A stretch of 64,000 nucleotides of DNA from Wurfbainia villosa (GCA_025175895.1 CM046004.1:18649011-18713010); one strand, 5' to 3'; numbered from the stretch's first letter, positions 1-12,064 are shown. The notes: a model not told the origin generated them from the sequence alone. Numbers and translations are program-made.

Positions 1-426
1 TCGATTAATGGGTTGGTTTTAACCTGGAGCATCGGCTTGTTGGACTCTCTCCAAGGTCGGTGTAAAGGGAGGTGAAGTTGGGTGTTATGCATATGATGCA
101 TACTTGTTAATGTGTTAACAACCCGATGTATGTGTGAACATTCAATTAGTTGATAGCACATTGTGATAGTTGCATATACGTGATATACAATCGGTATAGT
201 TGATACCTACCATCATAGTTATGAATGACTTATTGGACTCTCTTCAAGGTTGTTCATATCTATGATGGATATCAGCCCATTCGGAGATGGACCTACGATC
301 TCCCGAAGTGATTTTGGGGTTTTTGAAATTCGAAAAATGAATGGGATTTATAAATGTATATTGATGCATTTTAAAATCATTTTCTCATATATGCTCGTTT
401 TGTATTTCTAGGTCAATAAATTGATC
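1..426 (+). other. Untranslated leader of element A (3' part)
   Basis: This non-coding stretch matches the leader of B (about 40078-40502) and of C (about 20162-20586). It holds two copies of a box close to TTGTTGGACTCTCTCCAAG, near 40 and 229. A pyrimidine-rich tract ending TTTCTAG (AG at 410-411) lies 15 nt before the gag ATG at 427 and looks like a splice acceptor. No ORF is supported. Confidence 0.7.
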
Positions 427-1260
427 ATGACGTCTTTGAATTTGCGCACTATTTTGGATTCAAACAAACTGACTGGGCCTAACTTCCTGGACTGGCTTAG
501 AAACCTGAGAATTGTTCTCAAGGCGGAAAAGCTAGCATATGTCCTTGAAGAGCCTCTTCCCAACCGTCCTAAGGACGATGCAACTCCAGACCAAATGTTG
601 GTCTATCAGAAGCATGTGGCAGATTCTGAGCTGGCGAGTTGCATCATGCTAGCGGCGATGGTACCTGAGCTGCAAAAGCAGCATGAGCATATGGATGCTA
701 ATACTATGGTCTTCCATCTTCATGAGTTGTTCGATGAGCAAGCGAGATCCGAAAGGTTCGAGGTCTCTAGGCTCCTCTTTACCACGAAGATGCAAGAAGG
801 TTCATCTGTAGTACAGTTTGTACTAAAGATGAATGGGTACATCGAGCGGCTAGCCACCCTCGGGTTTGTGATGGATCATGAATTAAGTATTGACTTAATT
901 CTGCATTGTTTGCCCAAGAGTTTCTCACAATTTGTGATGAACTATCGGATGAACAAATTGGAATCCACTATTCCTGAGCTCCTCAATATGTTGAACACTC
1001 TGGAGCCTTCTGTGAAGAATGAGGAGAAGGCGGTTCTGTTAGTTGATTTCTCAAAGAAAGGTTCTAAGAGGAAGGCAAAAGAACAGAAGAAAGGGAAGAA
1101 CAAGAAGGCAAAGAAGGTAGAACCAGCACAAAAGGACACTTGCCATCATTGAGGCAAGGAAGGCCACTGGCGAAGAAACTGCAAGATTTATCTTGATTCC
1201 ATGAAGAAGAAGAAGAAGGCATCCGATGCCCCTTCCTCTTCAGGTATCTTCGTTATTGAT
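427..1260 (+). pseudogene. gag: Element A gag (copia capsid/nucleocapsid), nonsense-mutated
   Basis: The ATG at 427 follows an upstream in-frame TTG and matches the starts in B and C. The N-terminal part begins MTSLNLRTILDSNKLTG and has the gag-polypeptide (UBN2-type) fold signature around the NFLDW and SFSQFVMNYRMNK segments. A Lys-rich tail leads to a CCHC zinc knuckle of the form C-x2-C-x4-H-x4-C. The second Cys codon of the knuckle is TGA (1150-1152), so the open frame ends after 242 codons, although knuckle residues continue in frame beyond it. Gag forms the virus-like particle and binds genomic RNA. TGC to TGA is a single change at the metal-binding residue. Confidence 0.88.
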
Positions 1261-2797
1261 TGTCATTCTATTTCCTTAGACACTTGGGTATTGGATACTG
1301 GGTGTGGCTTACATATATGTAATGACATATAGGGGCTAAGGAATAGAAGAAGACTCGTCAGAGGGGAGTCAAATTTGTGAGTTGGCAATGAAGCAAAGGT
1401 TGCTGCGGTCGCCATCGAAACTTATTTGCTAAAGCTCCCCAATGGACTAGTCTTGGAACTGGACAATTGCTATTATGTTCCTTCTCTAATAAAGAACATT
1501 GTTTCTATTTCCTGTTTAAATAGAAATGGTTTCCATTTGACGTTTAGTAACAATTGTTGTTATATAACTTTGAATGCGTACTTTATGGAACTGGAACTTT
1601 GAGTAATGACATTTATACGTTGGATGTATCCAGTGACATTTTCAATATCGAAGCGAGCAACACGCTGCTCGAAAGGGTAATCAATTAGACTCCTATATGT
1701 GGCATTGTCGTCTTGGCCATGTAAGCAAGAAACGCATGTCCGAATTACACTGATGTGAAATTCTGGAATCGTTTGAATTGGAATCATACGATACATGTGA
1801 ATCATGCTTAAAAGGCAAGATGACTAAGTTACCTTTTACTGGAAAAGGTGAACGAGTGGGAGAGTTACTAGGTCTAATACATACTGATGTATGTGGACCT
1901 ATGTCAACTCAAGCTTTAGGAGGCTATAGCTACTTCATTACCTTCACCGATGATCACTCATGGTTTGGGTATGTGTTCTTGATGAAACACAAGTCTAAAG
2001 CCTTTGAAAGGTTCAAAAAATTCAGAAATGAAGTAGAGAAACAACATGACAAGAGTATTAAAATACTTCGATCGGATCGAGGTGGTGAATACTTGAGTCA
2101 GGAGTTTCTTGATTATCTAAGAGACAATGGTATATTGTCTCAATGGACTCCGCCATATACACCACAGCATAATGGTGTATCTGAGAGGCGTAATCGGACC
2201 TTGTTGGACATGGTCAGGTCAATGATGAATCATGCGAATCTTCCCAAGTCCTTTTGGGGCTATGCACTTCAGACAACTGTTTACTTGTTAAACAGAATGC
2301 CTGCCAAGGTAGTCTCTACTACTCCATATGAGATATGGAATAGTAAGAAACCTCATGTATCTTACTTGAAGATATGGGGTTGTCCTGCTTATGTGAAGCG
2401 GACAGTATCAGATAAATTGGATGCCAAGTCTGATAAATGTCTATTTATTGGATACCCTAAGGAAACAAGGGGTTACCAATTCTATCATCCTGTAGAACAA
2501 AAGGTGTTTGTTTCAAGGCATGCTGTGTTTCTAGAGAAAGAGTTTCTCTTGCAAGAAAATATTGGGAGTGTCGTCGAGCTTGAGGAGGCTCGAGAGACTC
2601 AAATAGACATCGATGAGATACCTGGTGAAGCACAACAGCCGACAACTCATAGTGATGAGCAATCGGCTGGACCTATTGTAACACCACATCTTCGTAGATC
2701 TGGTAGAACACGCAATATTCCTGAGAGATATGGATTTCTCGTAAGTGAATCGAACGACGTGTTACTCATTGATGATGAGGAGCCTACCAGGTTATGA
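1261..2797 (+). pseudogene. pol: Element A pol, protease and integrase part, broken
   Basis: The protease active site is visible as DTWVLDTGCG near 1279-1310, followed by in-frame stops near 1330 and 1378 and a frame change near 1580. The integrase zinc finger (WHCRLGH, later CESC) spans about 1698-1810 and contains a TGA near 1752. The integrase core reads openly from about 1780 to 2797 with the catalytic Asp in TDVCGP, a second Asp in TFTDDHS, and Glu in SDRGGEY; the PQHNGVSERRNRT block follows. At about 2790 an extra base relative to B shifts the frame before reverse transcriptase. The domain order protease-integrase-RT is diagnostic of copia. Confidence 0.88.
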
Positions 2798-4341
2798 AGA
2801 AGTGACAAGTTCGAGAAGGGATAAGTGGCTTGGTGCCATGAAGTCGGAAATGGATTCCATGTATGAAAACCAAGTTTGGAACTTGGTTGACCCACCTGAA
2901 GGCATAAAGCCTATAGGGTGCAAGTGGGTTTTCAAGAAGAAAACCGACATGGATGGTAATGTGATTACCTATAAACCTAGATTAGTGGCGAAAGAATATC
3001 GTCAAAAACAAGGTGTTGATTATGACGAAACCTATTCGCCTGTAGCTATGCTTAAATCCATTCGGATGCTCCTGGCCATAGCGGCTCATTATGATTATGA
3101 GATATGGCAGATGAATGTGAAAACAGCTTTCCTTAATGGAAACCTGCTCGAGGACGTGTATATGATACAGCCTGAGGGTTTCACATCGGTTGATAAAACC
3201 AAGGTATGCAAATTGCGACGGTCCATTTATGGATTGAAGCAAGCATTCAGGAGCTGGAATATCCGTTTTGATGACACAATCAAAAAGTTTGATTTCTCAC
3301 AAAATCCAGACGAACCTTGTGTGTACAAGAAGGTTAGTGGGAGTGCAGTCGTGTTCCTAGTATTGTATGTCGATGACATATTACTTATAGGAAACGATGT
3401 TTCAATCTTACAGTCAGTTAAGGTTTGGTTATCCAAGACATTCTCCATGAAAGACCTGGGAGAAGCAACCTACATCTTCGGGATTAAGATCTATAGAGAT
3501 AGATCGAAACGGTTGCTTGGTCTTTCGCAGTCTACATATATAGACCGAGTGCTAAAGAGGTTTAGCATGTCGAAATCCAAGAAACGTTTCCTACCCATCA
3601 GGCATGGGGTACACCTTTCGAAGTCTATGTGTCCGCGCACAGAAGACGAGAGGATTTGCATGAGTAAGATTCCCTATGCATCCGCAATAGGATCTATCAT
3701 GTATGTTATGTTATGTACGAGGCCCGATGTATCGTATGCTCTGAGTGTCACGAGCAGATACTAGTTTGATCCAGAAATGGATCATTGGGTGGCTGTTAAG
3801 ACGATCCTTAAGAACTAAGAATGTGTTCCTAATATATAGAGAAGGGGACATGGTGATACGCGGGTATACAAATGCCAGCTTCCAGACAGACAAGGATGAT
3901 TTCAGGTCTCAGTCTGGATACGTGTTCACCTTGAATGGGGGCGCAGTGAGTTGGAAAAGTTCCAAACAAGACACTGTAGCGGATTCTACCACTGAGGCAG
4001 AATACATTGCAACTTCGGAAGCAGCAAAGGAAGTGGTTTGGATCAAGAAGTTCATTTATGAACTTGGTGTGATTCCAGCCATTGTTGAAGCAATACCGGT
4101 CTACTGCGACAACAATGGAGCAATTGCACAGGCGAAAGAGCCAAGGTCTCATCAACGATCCAAACATGTGCTTCGCCACTATCATCTTATCAGAGAGATC
4201 ATCAGTAGGAACGAAATACAAATCGAGAAAATTCTCACTGAAAGAAACTTAGCGGATCCTTTGACTAAGGCATTACCTCAAAGTAAGTTTGAGGGTCATG
4301 TTACAGCTTATGGTATTGGATACCGTAGCGATTGGCATTAG
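2745..4341 (+). pseudogene. pol: Element A pol, reverse transcriptase and RNase H part
   Basis: The RT N-terminal block (NQVWNLVDPP, GCKWVFKKK) is followed by DETYSPVAMLKSIR and the catalytic YVDD at 3366-3377. The frame stops at 3762-3764, just past the SYALSVTSRY block, where B continues into DPGMDHWAAVKTILKYLRRTKD. RNase H then reads to the TAG at 4339-4341 with YTNASFQTDKDD, the ADSTTEAEY acidic block and the C-terminal ADPLTKALPQ motif typical of copia. RT and RNase H copy element RNA into DNA in the particle. The stop and a short local deletion near 3810 break an otherwise full-length polyprotein. Confidence 0.88.
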
Positions 4342-4355
4342 GCCAAGTGGGAGTC
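4342..4355 (+). other. Polypurine tract of element A
   Basis: The purine-rich stretch AAGTGGGAGT lies directly before the 3' LTR and is the expected plus-strand primer. The same tract precedes the 3' LTRs of B (44371-44384) and C (48508-48521). Confidence 0.75.
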
Positions 4356-6569
4356 TGTTAGTAATATATGAGAGATGTCCTAAGACAATCGCCTTATGTA
4401 TGAACCATTTATATGATAAATGAAGATTCACTATTTGAGTATACATGGTTTCATGTATTTGATTGGATCTTAAACTCATTTACTGAATATCCGCGATACG
4501 ACTCACAGCATGAGAGAATTTGTGATTGGATCACAACTAGTGAGTATCTCTACATGTGTAATTGTGATGTATCGGAATTATCCCTAGTCGATGAATTGAT
4601 GGATTTGGACACCATCAATTCTGTCGAGACTAGCACGAGGTATACTCCTTGGTGTATCCAAGCAGCTGATTCTCACTGGCTGGAGACATTGTGATGTCCG
4701 GAGTTGATCATGGATGCTAGTTATGGTAACTAGTTCATTGGAGTGACCAACCGTAAGAATTCATATGGTTCTCTACATATATAGATATGTCAATGAAGTT
4801 CTTACTGTAGCTTAAGTGCGATGTTCCTTTGACTTGCGGTATTCAAGTCATCTTGATCATGGAGACTTATGCTTTGACATCTTAAGCAAGCATCTCTAAG
4901 GAGATGTGGACCCAGGATGATTGGGTATAAGTCGAAGTAATCGAAGGTGTTTGAATAGCCTATAAAGGATTCACCACTCCTTGCGAGGAGATGTATACCC
5001 ATGGTCTCTCGTCGGATTGTTACTAAAGTCTTTGGCCAAAGCATTACATGTTTAGAGTAAGGTACTCTTCGATACATGTGCAGTAACTAGAATCCGTAGG
5101 ATGAGGAAATGATACTTAGGCTAGGTGTGACGTAGTCAGCCTAGTGGGGACTGACACTATAGACCATGTCCTGAACCAAGTGGGTATAAGATGAGTGAAG
5201 GGAATGGGGCACGATTCATTCGAGCTGCGGAAGGGTTTCAGAAATAGTTCTGGATCAACCATTGATCTTTTCGGTTAATTGGGGATCATGATGTACTACT
5301 AGGTGCCACTCATGATCGTTCTATAATTAATGGTTAATTATATACGGCCAACATAAACTGAGAACCTATTTGGTCACACGTACAACGAGCGTAATCCGAA
5401 GGATTTAAAACGAGCTTGAGAATGGGATTCTCAGACCGAGAGAAACTAGGTTTGGTTGGACCAAACAAAAAGCGAGCATGAAATCGTTTTAGTCGCAATA
5501 GAAGCGTGGATGGCCCGTGTCTTATGAAGACATAATGGATGAACCAAAATGGTTTGGTTCTAATCCAATGGAGGAGAATAAACCAAAGGGTTTGGTTTAT
5601 TTTAAACGAATGAACCAAAAGTTTGTTCGGTTCATTTTAACTTAAAATAAACCATCATGGTTTGGTTTATTTTAACTTATATTAATGGAGCGGGTTAACG
5701 GGCCTTATGGTTATGATCCAATAACCATTAAGAGAATTAGTTCTCTATAAAAGAGGGCTTAAACCCTAATCCAAAACCCTAACCAAGTTTTGGCCGCCCA
5801 CCTCTCCCTCCTCTTCATCTATTCGGCGCCAACAACCATTGCCGCCGCCCAGCTCCTTGTGCCACCGTCCAAATTGTTGTCGGCGTCCAAGCTTCGGCCG
5901 GTGATCCTCCGGCAACTCTCCGGTGATCTCCTTTGGGTTTGGCATCAAGGTGAGCTTCATCTTTCCTTATTTGGCCGGCGCAAGGTCTCCACCAAAGCTG
6001 TCCAGTTTTTTTGACAGCTTGTTTCCCTCTCGTCGGAGCGTCATATGGACGACGTTTAGAGCTCCGACAGCAGTAGCCTTGCCGGGGATTTGATCTCCGA
6101 TAATCCTCTGAGGTGGAGGACGAAGTATTCGTCAAACGGTTGACGAATACCTCTCTGGAGAAGCGAGTCTTGAGGACTTGTTTTTGGATCCGAATTTGGA
6201 TTCTGATCGTGATCATCTCTCGATCACATCGTCTTCAACACGAGGCTAGTAACCCGTACGAAGATGAGGCTCGTGACTTAGCGAAGTCATCCCGAGGATA
6301 CTCGGCATGGATACGGATAGAGACGATTCTAGCGAGGATCGTTCCGGTTGATGCTGTTCCCGCTACACGTGATACGAAAGGTATACGTAGTTAAATTTCC
6401 TTTTATTGCAAATTTAAATTTACGATTATGTCTACACATGTTGTACTATGCATGTGTGTGATGTGTGTGTTGTAATAAATGTAGATTTATTATTTTTATT
6501 TCTTCCGCTGTGCACATGTTTACGAAACATGTTCGAACTCACACTCGCCGCGGTGCCGGAAACCCAACA
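4356..6569 (+). repeat. 3' LTR of element A (2.2 kb, TG...CA)
   Basis: It starts TGTTAGTAATATATGAGAG and ends GAAACCCAACA, matching both LTRs of B end to end. U3 contains repeated AACCAAA/TTTGGTT inverted motifs at about 5446-5680, immediately upstream of a TATA box (TATAAAAG, 5746-5753). Downstream are a GC-rich stretch, a donor-like CAAG/GTGAGC near 5948, an imperfect hairpin at 5995-6020, and a second donor-like AAAG/GTATAC near 6380. Minus-strand ORFs in the LTR recur in every LTR copy because the LTRs are copies, so I do not call them genes. Confidence 0.9.
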
Positions 6570-6578
6570 CAGCTTAGA

Positions 6579-7869
6579 TGACACGCCCGATTTCGGGGTG
6601 TGCCAGGTCGTTCCAAGCCCTAGTATGCCTTGACTATGCCATTTGGCACGGTCATGCCGCAGTTAACGAACTTCTCCGAATTTCTCATCCAAAAAAAGCT
6701 ATAAAAAGACCCCAGGGCTAAGGAGAAAGGCATTCTGGATATTCTAAGGGATTTTGAGGATTATGGGTTTTCAGAAGGTCCTAACGCTTAACATTGAGGC
6801 AACTATCAAGGAGCATCCTAGGGCTAGTTGCGGAGCCGTGGAGAAGGAACCCCAAGCTGGAGGAAGTCTTCAATCAACGTTAACAAACTCATTTTTCCTT
6901 CTTTATCTTCTTTAGTTTTGTCGAATGTCTTTCAACACTTCGTTTCTATCTTCCTTTCGAACTATGGAGTAGTTCTTCTCAATATTAGGATGAGGGAGTA
7001 GCTCTTTGTTTATTCATCTTAGATTGTTATAACTCTTTATTTATCTATTTGTGAACTTCTTGAATTAGTTTTACGGTACGTATGGTTTATCTTGCGAGTT
7101 TGCTGATCACCTATTCGCATATTTCTTCTAATTCTGGTTTTGTAAAATTAATCGTGAGGAGCTATAGCGATTGAAGGTTTTCCCCTAGATTGATCCGTTG
7201 GGGTGCTCGTCACAGGTACCCATATTGCGAACAAGGTTAACTATTCGCGAACATCTCAAAATCTATTAGAACCTCTCGAGGACCTAAACTGATCGTGAGG
7301 AATTATGACAACTAAAGGCTTTCACCTAGATTGATCCGCCAGGGTATTTTTGACAAATACTCATGTTGCGAATAAGGTCGACTACACGAGAATCCTTTTA
7401 AGCTATTAGGACCTCTCGAGGGTTGCATAAACTTATCCTAGAACATAACAATTTATCTAACCTTAGTTCTTATAAGTAATAAGTGGTAGTTCTCGAACGG
7501 ATCTACTAGGGTTCGTGACAGGTGCCCATATTGCAAATAAGTACCTTCTAAGAGCTAACACTGTGAAAGTAGAAATCAAGCTAGGTGAATACATCGAGTA
7601 AATCTCAGAAGAGACATTCGATAACCTTAGATAAATTTTCTTCAATAATACACATCGATATAATAGAGAACTGTCAAGACAATAGACATTGTAGCGAAAC
7701 CAAAGTCCAAAGGTTGCTTCATAATTTCATCATAAAATCATTTTTGGATCGCTTGTTTTCCTTCCTTATCCAACTACCATTCGAATATTTATTCTTCTAG
7801 ATAATCTTTCATTGCACTCCTTCAATATTTTTATTACTTGACGATGACCGTGCACTTGCGGAGTCATCA
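6579..7869 (+). repeat. Gypsy-type LTR, plus orientation (element H debris)
   Basis: The stretch begins TGACACGCCCGATTTCGG and ends near GTCATCACA, just before a decayed tRNA-primer-like sequence, as expected of a gypsy LTR. A TATA box (TATAAAAA) lies at 6700-6707. It contains three diverged copies of a roughly 140-170 bp repeat. The last 40 bp resemble the reverse complement of about 50881-50920, so the same LTR family occurs inverted on the far side of element C. The left boundary is judged from the TG start only. Confidence 0.6.
7151..7545 (+). repeat. Diverged tandem repeat in the gypsy LTR
   Basis: Two near-complete copies begin GATCGTGAGGA/ATCGTGAGGA at 7151 and 7291 (period about 140) and share CCTAGATTGATCCG and GACCTCTCGAGG. 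A third, partial copy around 7480-7545 retains the GACAGGTGCCCATATTGC segment. Confidence 0.65.
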
Positions 7870-7908
7870 CATCAATTTTTGACGTCATTGTTGGGGATTG
7901 CGTCAATA
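7870..7908 (+). other. Decayed gypsy primer-binding site
   Basis: TTTTTGACGTCATTGTTGGGG resembles the common gypsy leader TTTTTGGCGCCGTTGCCGGGG with C-to-T and G-to-A type changes. It reads on the plus strand, yet the next coding sequence is minus-strand gypsy protease, so the junction near 7908 is a rearrangement. Confidence 0.5.
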
Positions 7909-8693
7909 TCAAATTGATTGCAAGGTTGTGATACTGCCTTGGCCAGATCGACTCACTTCTTTTCCAACTTCCAAATATAACTTGTGATTTTTGATATTCA
8001 CCACGGGCTCAACGGTCGTCAAAAATGGTCTCACTAGGGTGATGGGAATGCATTCATTTTTCGCCATATTAATCACCACGAAGTTAACTGGGATAATGTA
8101 GTTGCCGATCTTCACGGGTATATCTTTCAAAATTACTTGAGGGTGCAGAAGTGATTGATCTCTTAGCTGTAAAACCATGGTTGTACCTATCAATTGATTC
8201 GGCTTAATTCTCCATAATGTGTAGAAGACATAAGGTTAATTCTTGCATTAGAGTCATAAAATGACTTATCAATATAGATGCCATCAATTGTGCAGGATAT
8301 TGATAAACTCCTTAGGTTCTGGAGATTGGGAGGCACCCTGTCTCGAATCAGTGTACTGCACACTTTTGATAACACTACAATTTCATGCTCCTTTACTTCC
8401 ATCTCAAGAGATGAGACCTCATTTAAAAATTTTGCACAATAGGGTATCGGACTGGATGCTTGAATAAGAGGCATGTCAACATGGAGTTCCCTTAACACTC
8501 TCTGGAATATGTCCCGGTGCGTATCTGAGATTTCAGATAGTTCCTTCAAATCATGGCTTGGTTTTGCATCAATTACCCCTAGAGATTCCCTGCATCTTCT
8601 TTCATTCTCCAATTCACTAATTTGGTAGTGATCATTCGTACATCTTCCATGTGAATCCTCCACTAGAATTGGTGCATTTAATTCATTATCCAC
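7909..8693 (-). pseudogene. Gypsy (Athila/Tat-like) protease region, broken
   Basis: On the minus strand two consecutive open stretches (8693-8190 and 8193-7909) read as a retropepsin-like region: RDRVPPNLQNLRS, then a degraded active-site area (SFYDSNARINLMSS, where family members usually have a D-x-GAS-like sequence followed by NLMP), then QVILKDIPVKIG, NFVVINM and ITLVRPFL. This pattern is typical of the gag-pol protease of Athila/Tat-type gypsy elements. The catalytic motif appears lost. RT and integrase are missing beyond 7909, where an inverted LTR begins. Confidence 0.65.
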
Positions 8694-8734
8694 TACCTCG
8701 GTAATTTCCTCCTTTGCTACATTAGTGTTCTAGC

Positions 8735-9341
8735 TCAGGATCTCATTGCTTTCCCTCCCTTGCACAGATTCCATTCTACCGCATCCACGAGAGATGATCT
8801 CATTGGACACCGGTCCCGCAAGGCCTTCATCCCTGACATTCTTTCCATTGTAGTATCCATCGATGTCTTTTCCATATCCTTATTATGAAATTCCTCATTT
8901 CCATTTTCTGACCATAGTTGGAGATTCACAATCACAACTTCAACGATCCTGTAGGCTTCAATGCTTCATGCACAGTCTTCATAATAAAAACTCCCCTTGC
9001 TGCTGAGTCCAGTAACCCCTTTGCTGAGTTGGAAATACCAAAGTAGAAAATATGCATGATTAACAAGTTCTATAAACCATGATACGAACATTGTAGTAAC
9101 AACTTTTGAAGTCTCCCCCAAACCTCGGTCAATGTCTCCCCATCTGGTTGTTCGAATCTTAGGATCTCTCTTCTCTGATAAGCCATCTTGCTTGGTGGGA
9201 AGCATTTATCCAAGAAAAGCCTCTCAAGTTGATCCCATTTTGTAATGCTTCCTGATGGTAATGACCACAACCAAGCTTTCGCTCCTTCCTTAAGAGAAAA
9301 AGGAAAGGTAATAAGTCTAACAACCTCCATAGGTACTCCAT
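8735..9341 (-). pseudogene. gag: Gypsy gag, C-terminal portion (split by element C)
   Basis: The minus strand from about 9341 down encodes the retrotransposon-gag signature FPFSLKEGAKAWLWSLPSGS, then KCFPPSKMAYQRREILRF and GETLTEVWGRLQKLL. Lower down, a frame-shifted stretch around 8950-9010 reads as the SAARGVFIMKT region. The frame ends abruptly at the left LTR of element C; the preceding gag residues continue at 50766-50857 across the 41-kb insertion. Capsid-type gag of this kind is diagnostic of Ty3-gypsy. Confidence 0.72.
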
Positions 9342-9346
9342 CATAC

Positions 9347-9834
9347 TGTTAGTAATATATGAGAGGTGTTTTAAGACAATCGCCTTATGATTGTACAATT
9401 TATTTGATAAATGAAGATTCACTATTTGAGTATACATATTTTTATGTATTTGACTGAATCTTAAACTCATTTATTGAATGTCCATAATACGATTCACAGC
9501 ATAAGAGAATTTGTGATTGGATCACAACTAGTTAGTATCTCTACATGTGTAATTGTAATATATTAGAATTATCCCTAGTCGATGAATTGATGGATTCAGA
9601 CGTCATCAATTCTGTTGAGACTAGCACGAGTTATACTCTTTGGTTTATCCAAGCAGCTGTTCCCACTGGCTGGAGACATTGGGATGTCTGGAGTTAATCG
9701 TGGATGCTAGTTATGGTAACTAGTTCAATGGAGTGACTACCTGTAAGACTTCATATGGTTCTCTACATATATAGATATGTCAATGAAGTTCTTACTGCAG
9801 CTTAAATGCGATGCTCCTTCGACTTGCAGTATTC
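9347..9834 (+). repeat. Element C 5' LTR, first segment
   Basis: It starts TGTTAGTAATATATGAGAGG and aligns with the start of the C-type 3' LTR (48522 onwards), sharing C-type variants such as ACGAGTTATACTCTTTGG. It stops at GCAGTATTC, where an A-type LTR begins. Its last 215 bp are duplicated at 12065-12280. Confidence 0.8.
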
Positions 9835-12064
9835 TGTTAGTAATATATAAGAGATGTTCTAAGGCAATCGCCTTATGTATGAATCATTTATATGATAAAT
9901 GAAGATTCACTATTTGAGTATACATGGTTTCATATATTTGATTGGAGCTTAAACTCATTTACTGAATGTCCGCGATACGACTCACAACATGAGAGAATTT
10001 GTGATTAGATCACAACTAGTGAGTATCTCTACATGTGTAAATTGTGATGTATCGGAATTATCCCTAGTCGTTGAATTGATGGATTTGGACACCATCAATT
10101 CTGTCGAGACTAGCACAAGGTATACTCCTTGGTGTATCCAAGCAGCTGATTCTCACTGGCTGGAGACATTGTGATGTCCGGAGTTAATCGTGGATGCTAG
10201 TTATGGTAACTAGTTCATTGGAGTGACCAACCGTAAGACTTCATATGGTTCTCTGCATATATAGATATGTCAATGAAGTTCTTACTGTAGCTTAAGTGTG
10301 ATGTTCCTTTGACTTGCGGTATTCAAGTTATCTTGATCATAAAGACTTATGCTTTGACATCTTAAGCAAGCATCTCTGAGGAGATGTGAACCCGGGATGA
10401 TTGGGTTTAAGTCGAAGTGATCGAAGGTGTTTGAATAGCCTATAAAGGATTCACCACTCCTTGCGAGGAGATGTATACCCATGGCCTCTCGTCGGTTTAT
10501 TACTAAAGTCTTTGGCCAAAACATTACATGTTTAGAGTAAGATACTCTTCGATACATGTGCAGTAACTAGAATCCGTAGGACGAGGAAATGATACTTGGG
10601 TTAGGCGTGACATAGTTAGCCTAGTGGGGACTGACACTATAGACCATGTCCTGAACCAAGTGGGTATAAGATGAGTGAAGGGAATGAGGCACGATTCATT
10701 CGAGCTGCCGAAGGGTTTCAGAAATAGTTCTGGATCAACCGTTGATCTTTTCGGTTAATTGGGGATCATGATGTACTACTAGGTGTCACTCATGATCGTT
10801 TTATAATTAATGGTTAATTATAGATGGCCAACATAAACCAAGAACCTATTTGGTCACACGCACAACGAGCGTAATCCAAAGGATTTAAAATGAGCTTGAG
10901 AATGAGATTCTTAGACTGAGAGAAACTGGGTTTGGTTGGACCAAACATGGAGCGAGCATGAAATCGTTTCAGTCGTAATGGAAGCGTGGATGGGCCGTGT
11001 CTTATGAAGACATGATGGACAAACCAAATTGGTTTGGTTCTAATCCAATGGAGGAGAATAAACCAAAGGGTTTGGTTTGTTTTAAACGAATGAACCAAAA
11101 TTGGTTTGGTTCGTTTTAACTTAAAATAAACCATCATGGTTTGGTTTATTTTAACTTATATTAATGGAGCGGGTTAACGGGCCTTATGGTTATGATCCAA
11201 TAACCATTAAAAGAATTAGTTCTCTATAAAAGAGAGCTTAAGGGTTTGTTAAGCCCTAATCCAAATCCCTTGACCTAAAAGCTGCCGCCCCTCCTCTCCT
11301 TGGCGAATTCGGCGCCAACACCTCCCCTTGCCGCCGCCCACCACCAAGCTCCCTTGCCGGCGTCCAGTAGGAGCTGTCCTTCCCTCTTGCCAGCGTCGAG
11401 CTACTGCCGGAGGAGCTCCGGTGATCTCCCTTGGGTTCGGTAATAAGGTGAGCTCCCACCTTTCCTTTGGCCGGCCCTTACTCCTCCACCAAAGTTGTCC
11501 AGTTTTCTGGACAGCTTGTTTCCTTCTTGTCGGAGCGTCGTTTGGGCAATGTTTGGAGCTCCAACAGCGCCTTACTTACCGGGGATTCGATCTCCGGTAA
11601 TCCTCATAGGTGGAGGACGAAGAATTCGTCAAACGGTTGACGAATACCTCTCTGGAGAAGCGAGTTTTTGAGGACTCATTTTTGGATCCGAATTTGGATT
11701 CGGATCGTGATCTTCTCTCGATCACATCATCTTCAACACGAGGCTAGTAACCCGTACGAAGACGAGGCTCATGACTTGGTGAAGTCATCCCGAAGATACT
11801 CGGCGTGGATACGGATATAGACTATTCTAGCGAGGATCATTCCGGTCGATGCCTTTCCCGCTACACGTGATACGTAAGGTATATGTAGTTAAATTTCCTT
11901 TTATTGCAAAATTTAAATTTACGGTTATGTCTACACATGTTTTACTATGCATGCGTGTGATGTGTGTGTTGTAATAAATTAGATTTATTATTTTATTCCT
12001 TTCGCTGTGCACATATTTGCAAAACATGTTCGAACACACACTCGCCGCGGTGCCGGAAAACCAA
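9835..12064 (+). repeat. A-type LTR lying inside the C 5' LTR
   Basis: A near-complete LTR of the A/B subtype runs from TGTTAGTAATATATAAGAG to GGAAAACCAA, lacking the final CA. It has the AACCAAA/TTTGGTT array (about 10930-11150), a TATA box near 11226 and a donor-like AATAAG/GTGAGC near 11444. No internal region accompanies it, so it behaves like a solo LTR. The flanks are not a 5-bp duplication but a 215-bp repeat of C LTR sequence, so recombination or conversion is as likely as simple insertion. Confidence 0.78.

Larger units (their letters stand above)
1..6569 (+). mobile_element. Element A: Ty1-copia LTR retrotransposon, left end outside window
   Basis: The order leader, gag, protease, integrase, reverse transcriptase, RNase H, polypurine tract and 3' LTR is that of Ty1-copia elements. 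The 5' LTR and primer-binding site lie left of the window; position 1 matches about 40078 of the complete relative B. Coding parts are collinear with B and C, so A, B and C form one family. Nonsense codons in the gag zinc knuckle, protease and integrase finger, and a frameshift between integrase and reverse transcriptase, make it non-functional. The bases after the LTR (CAGCT at 6570-6574) may be half of the target-site duplication; this cannot be tested here. The exact copia lineage is not resolved. Confidence 0.93.

Noticed and set aside
3829..4221. 130-codon minus-strand ORF opposite RNase H
   Set aside because: It is antisense to clear RNase H coding sequence and shows no domain; a frame shadow.
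4802..5077. 91-codon minus-strand ORF repeated in several LTRs (also 10282-10557, 44830-45105)
   Set aside because: It recurs only because the LTRs are copies. It has no recognisable family and is shortened in the C-type and B 5' LTRs.
5334..5618. Minus-strand ORFs rich in Trp/Phe in the AACCAAA array (also 10814-11137, 18169-18489)
   Set aside because: They translate the repeat array itself, and frame length varies between LTR copies.
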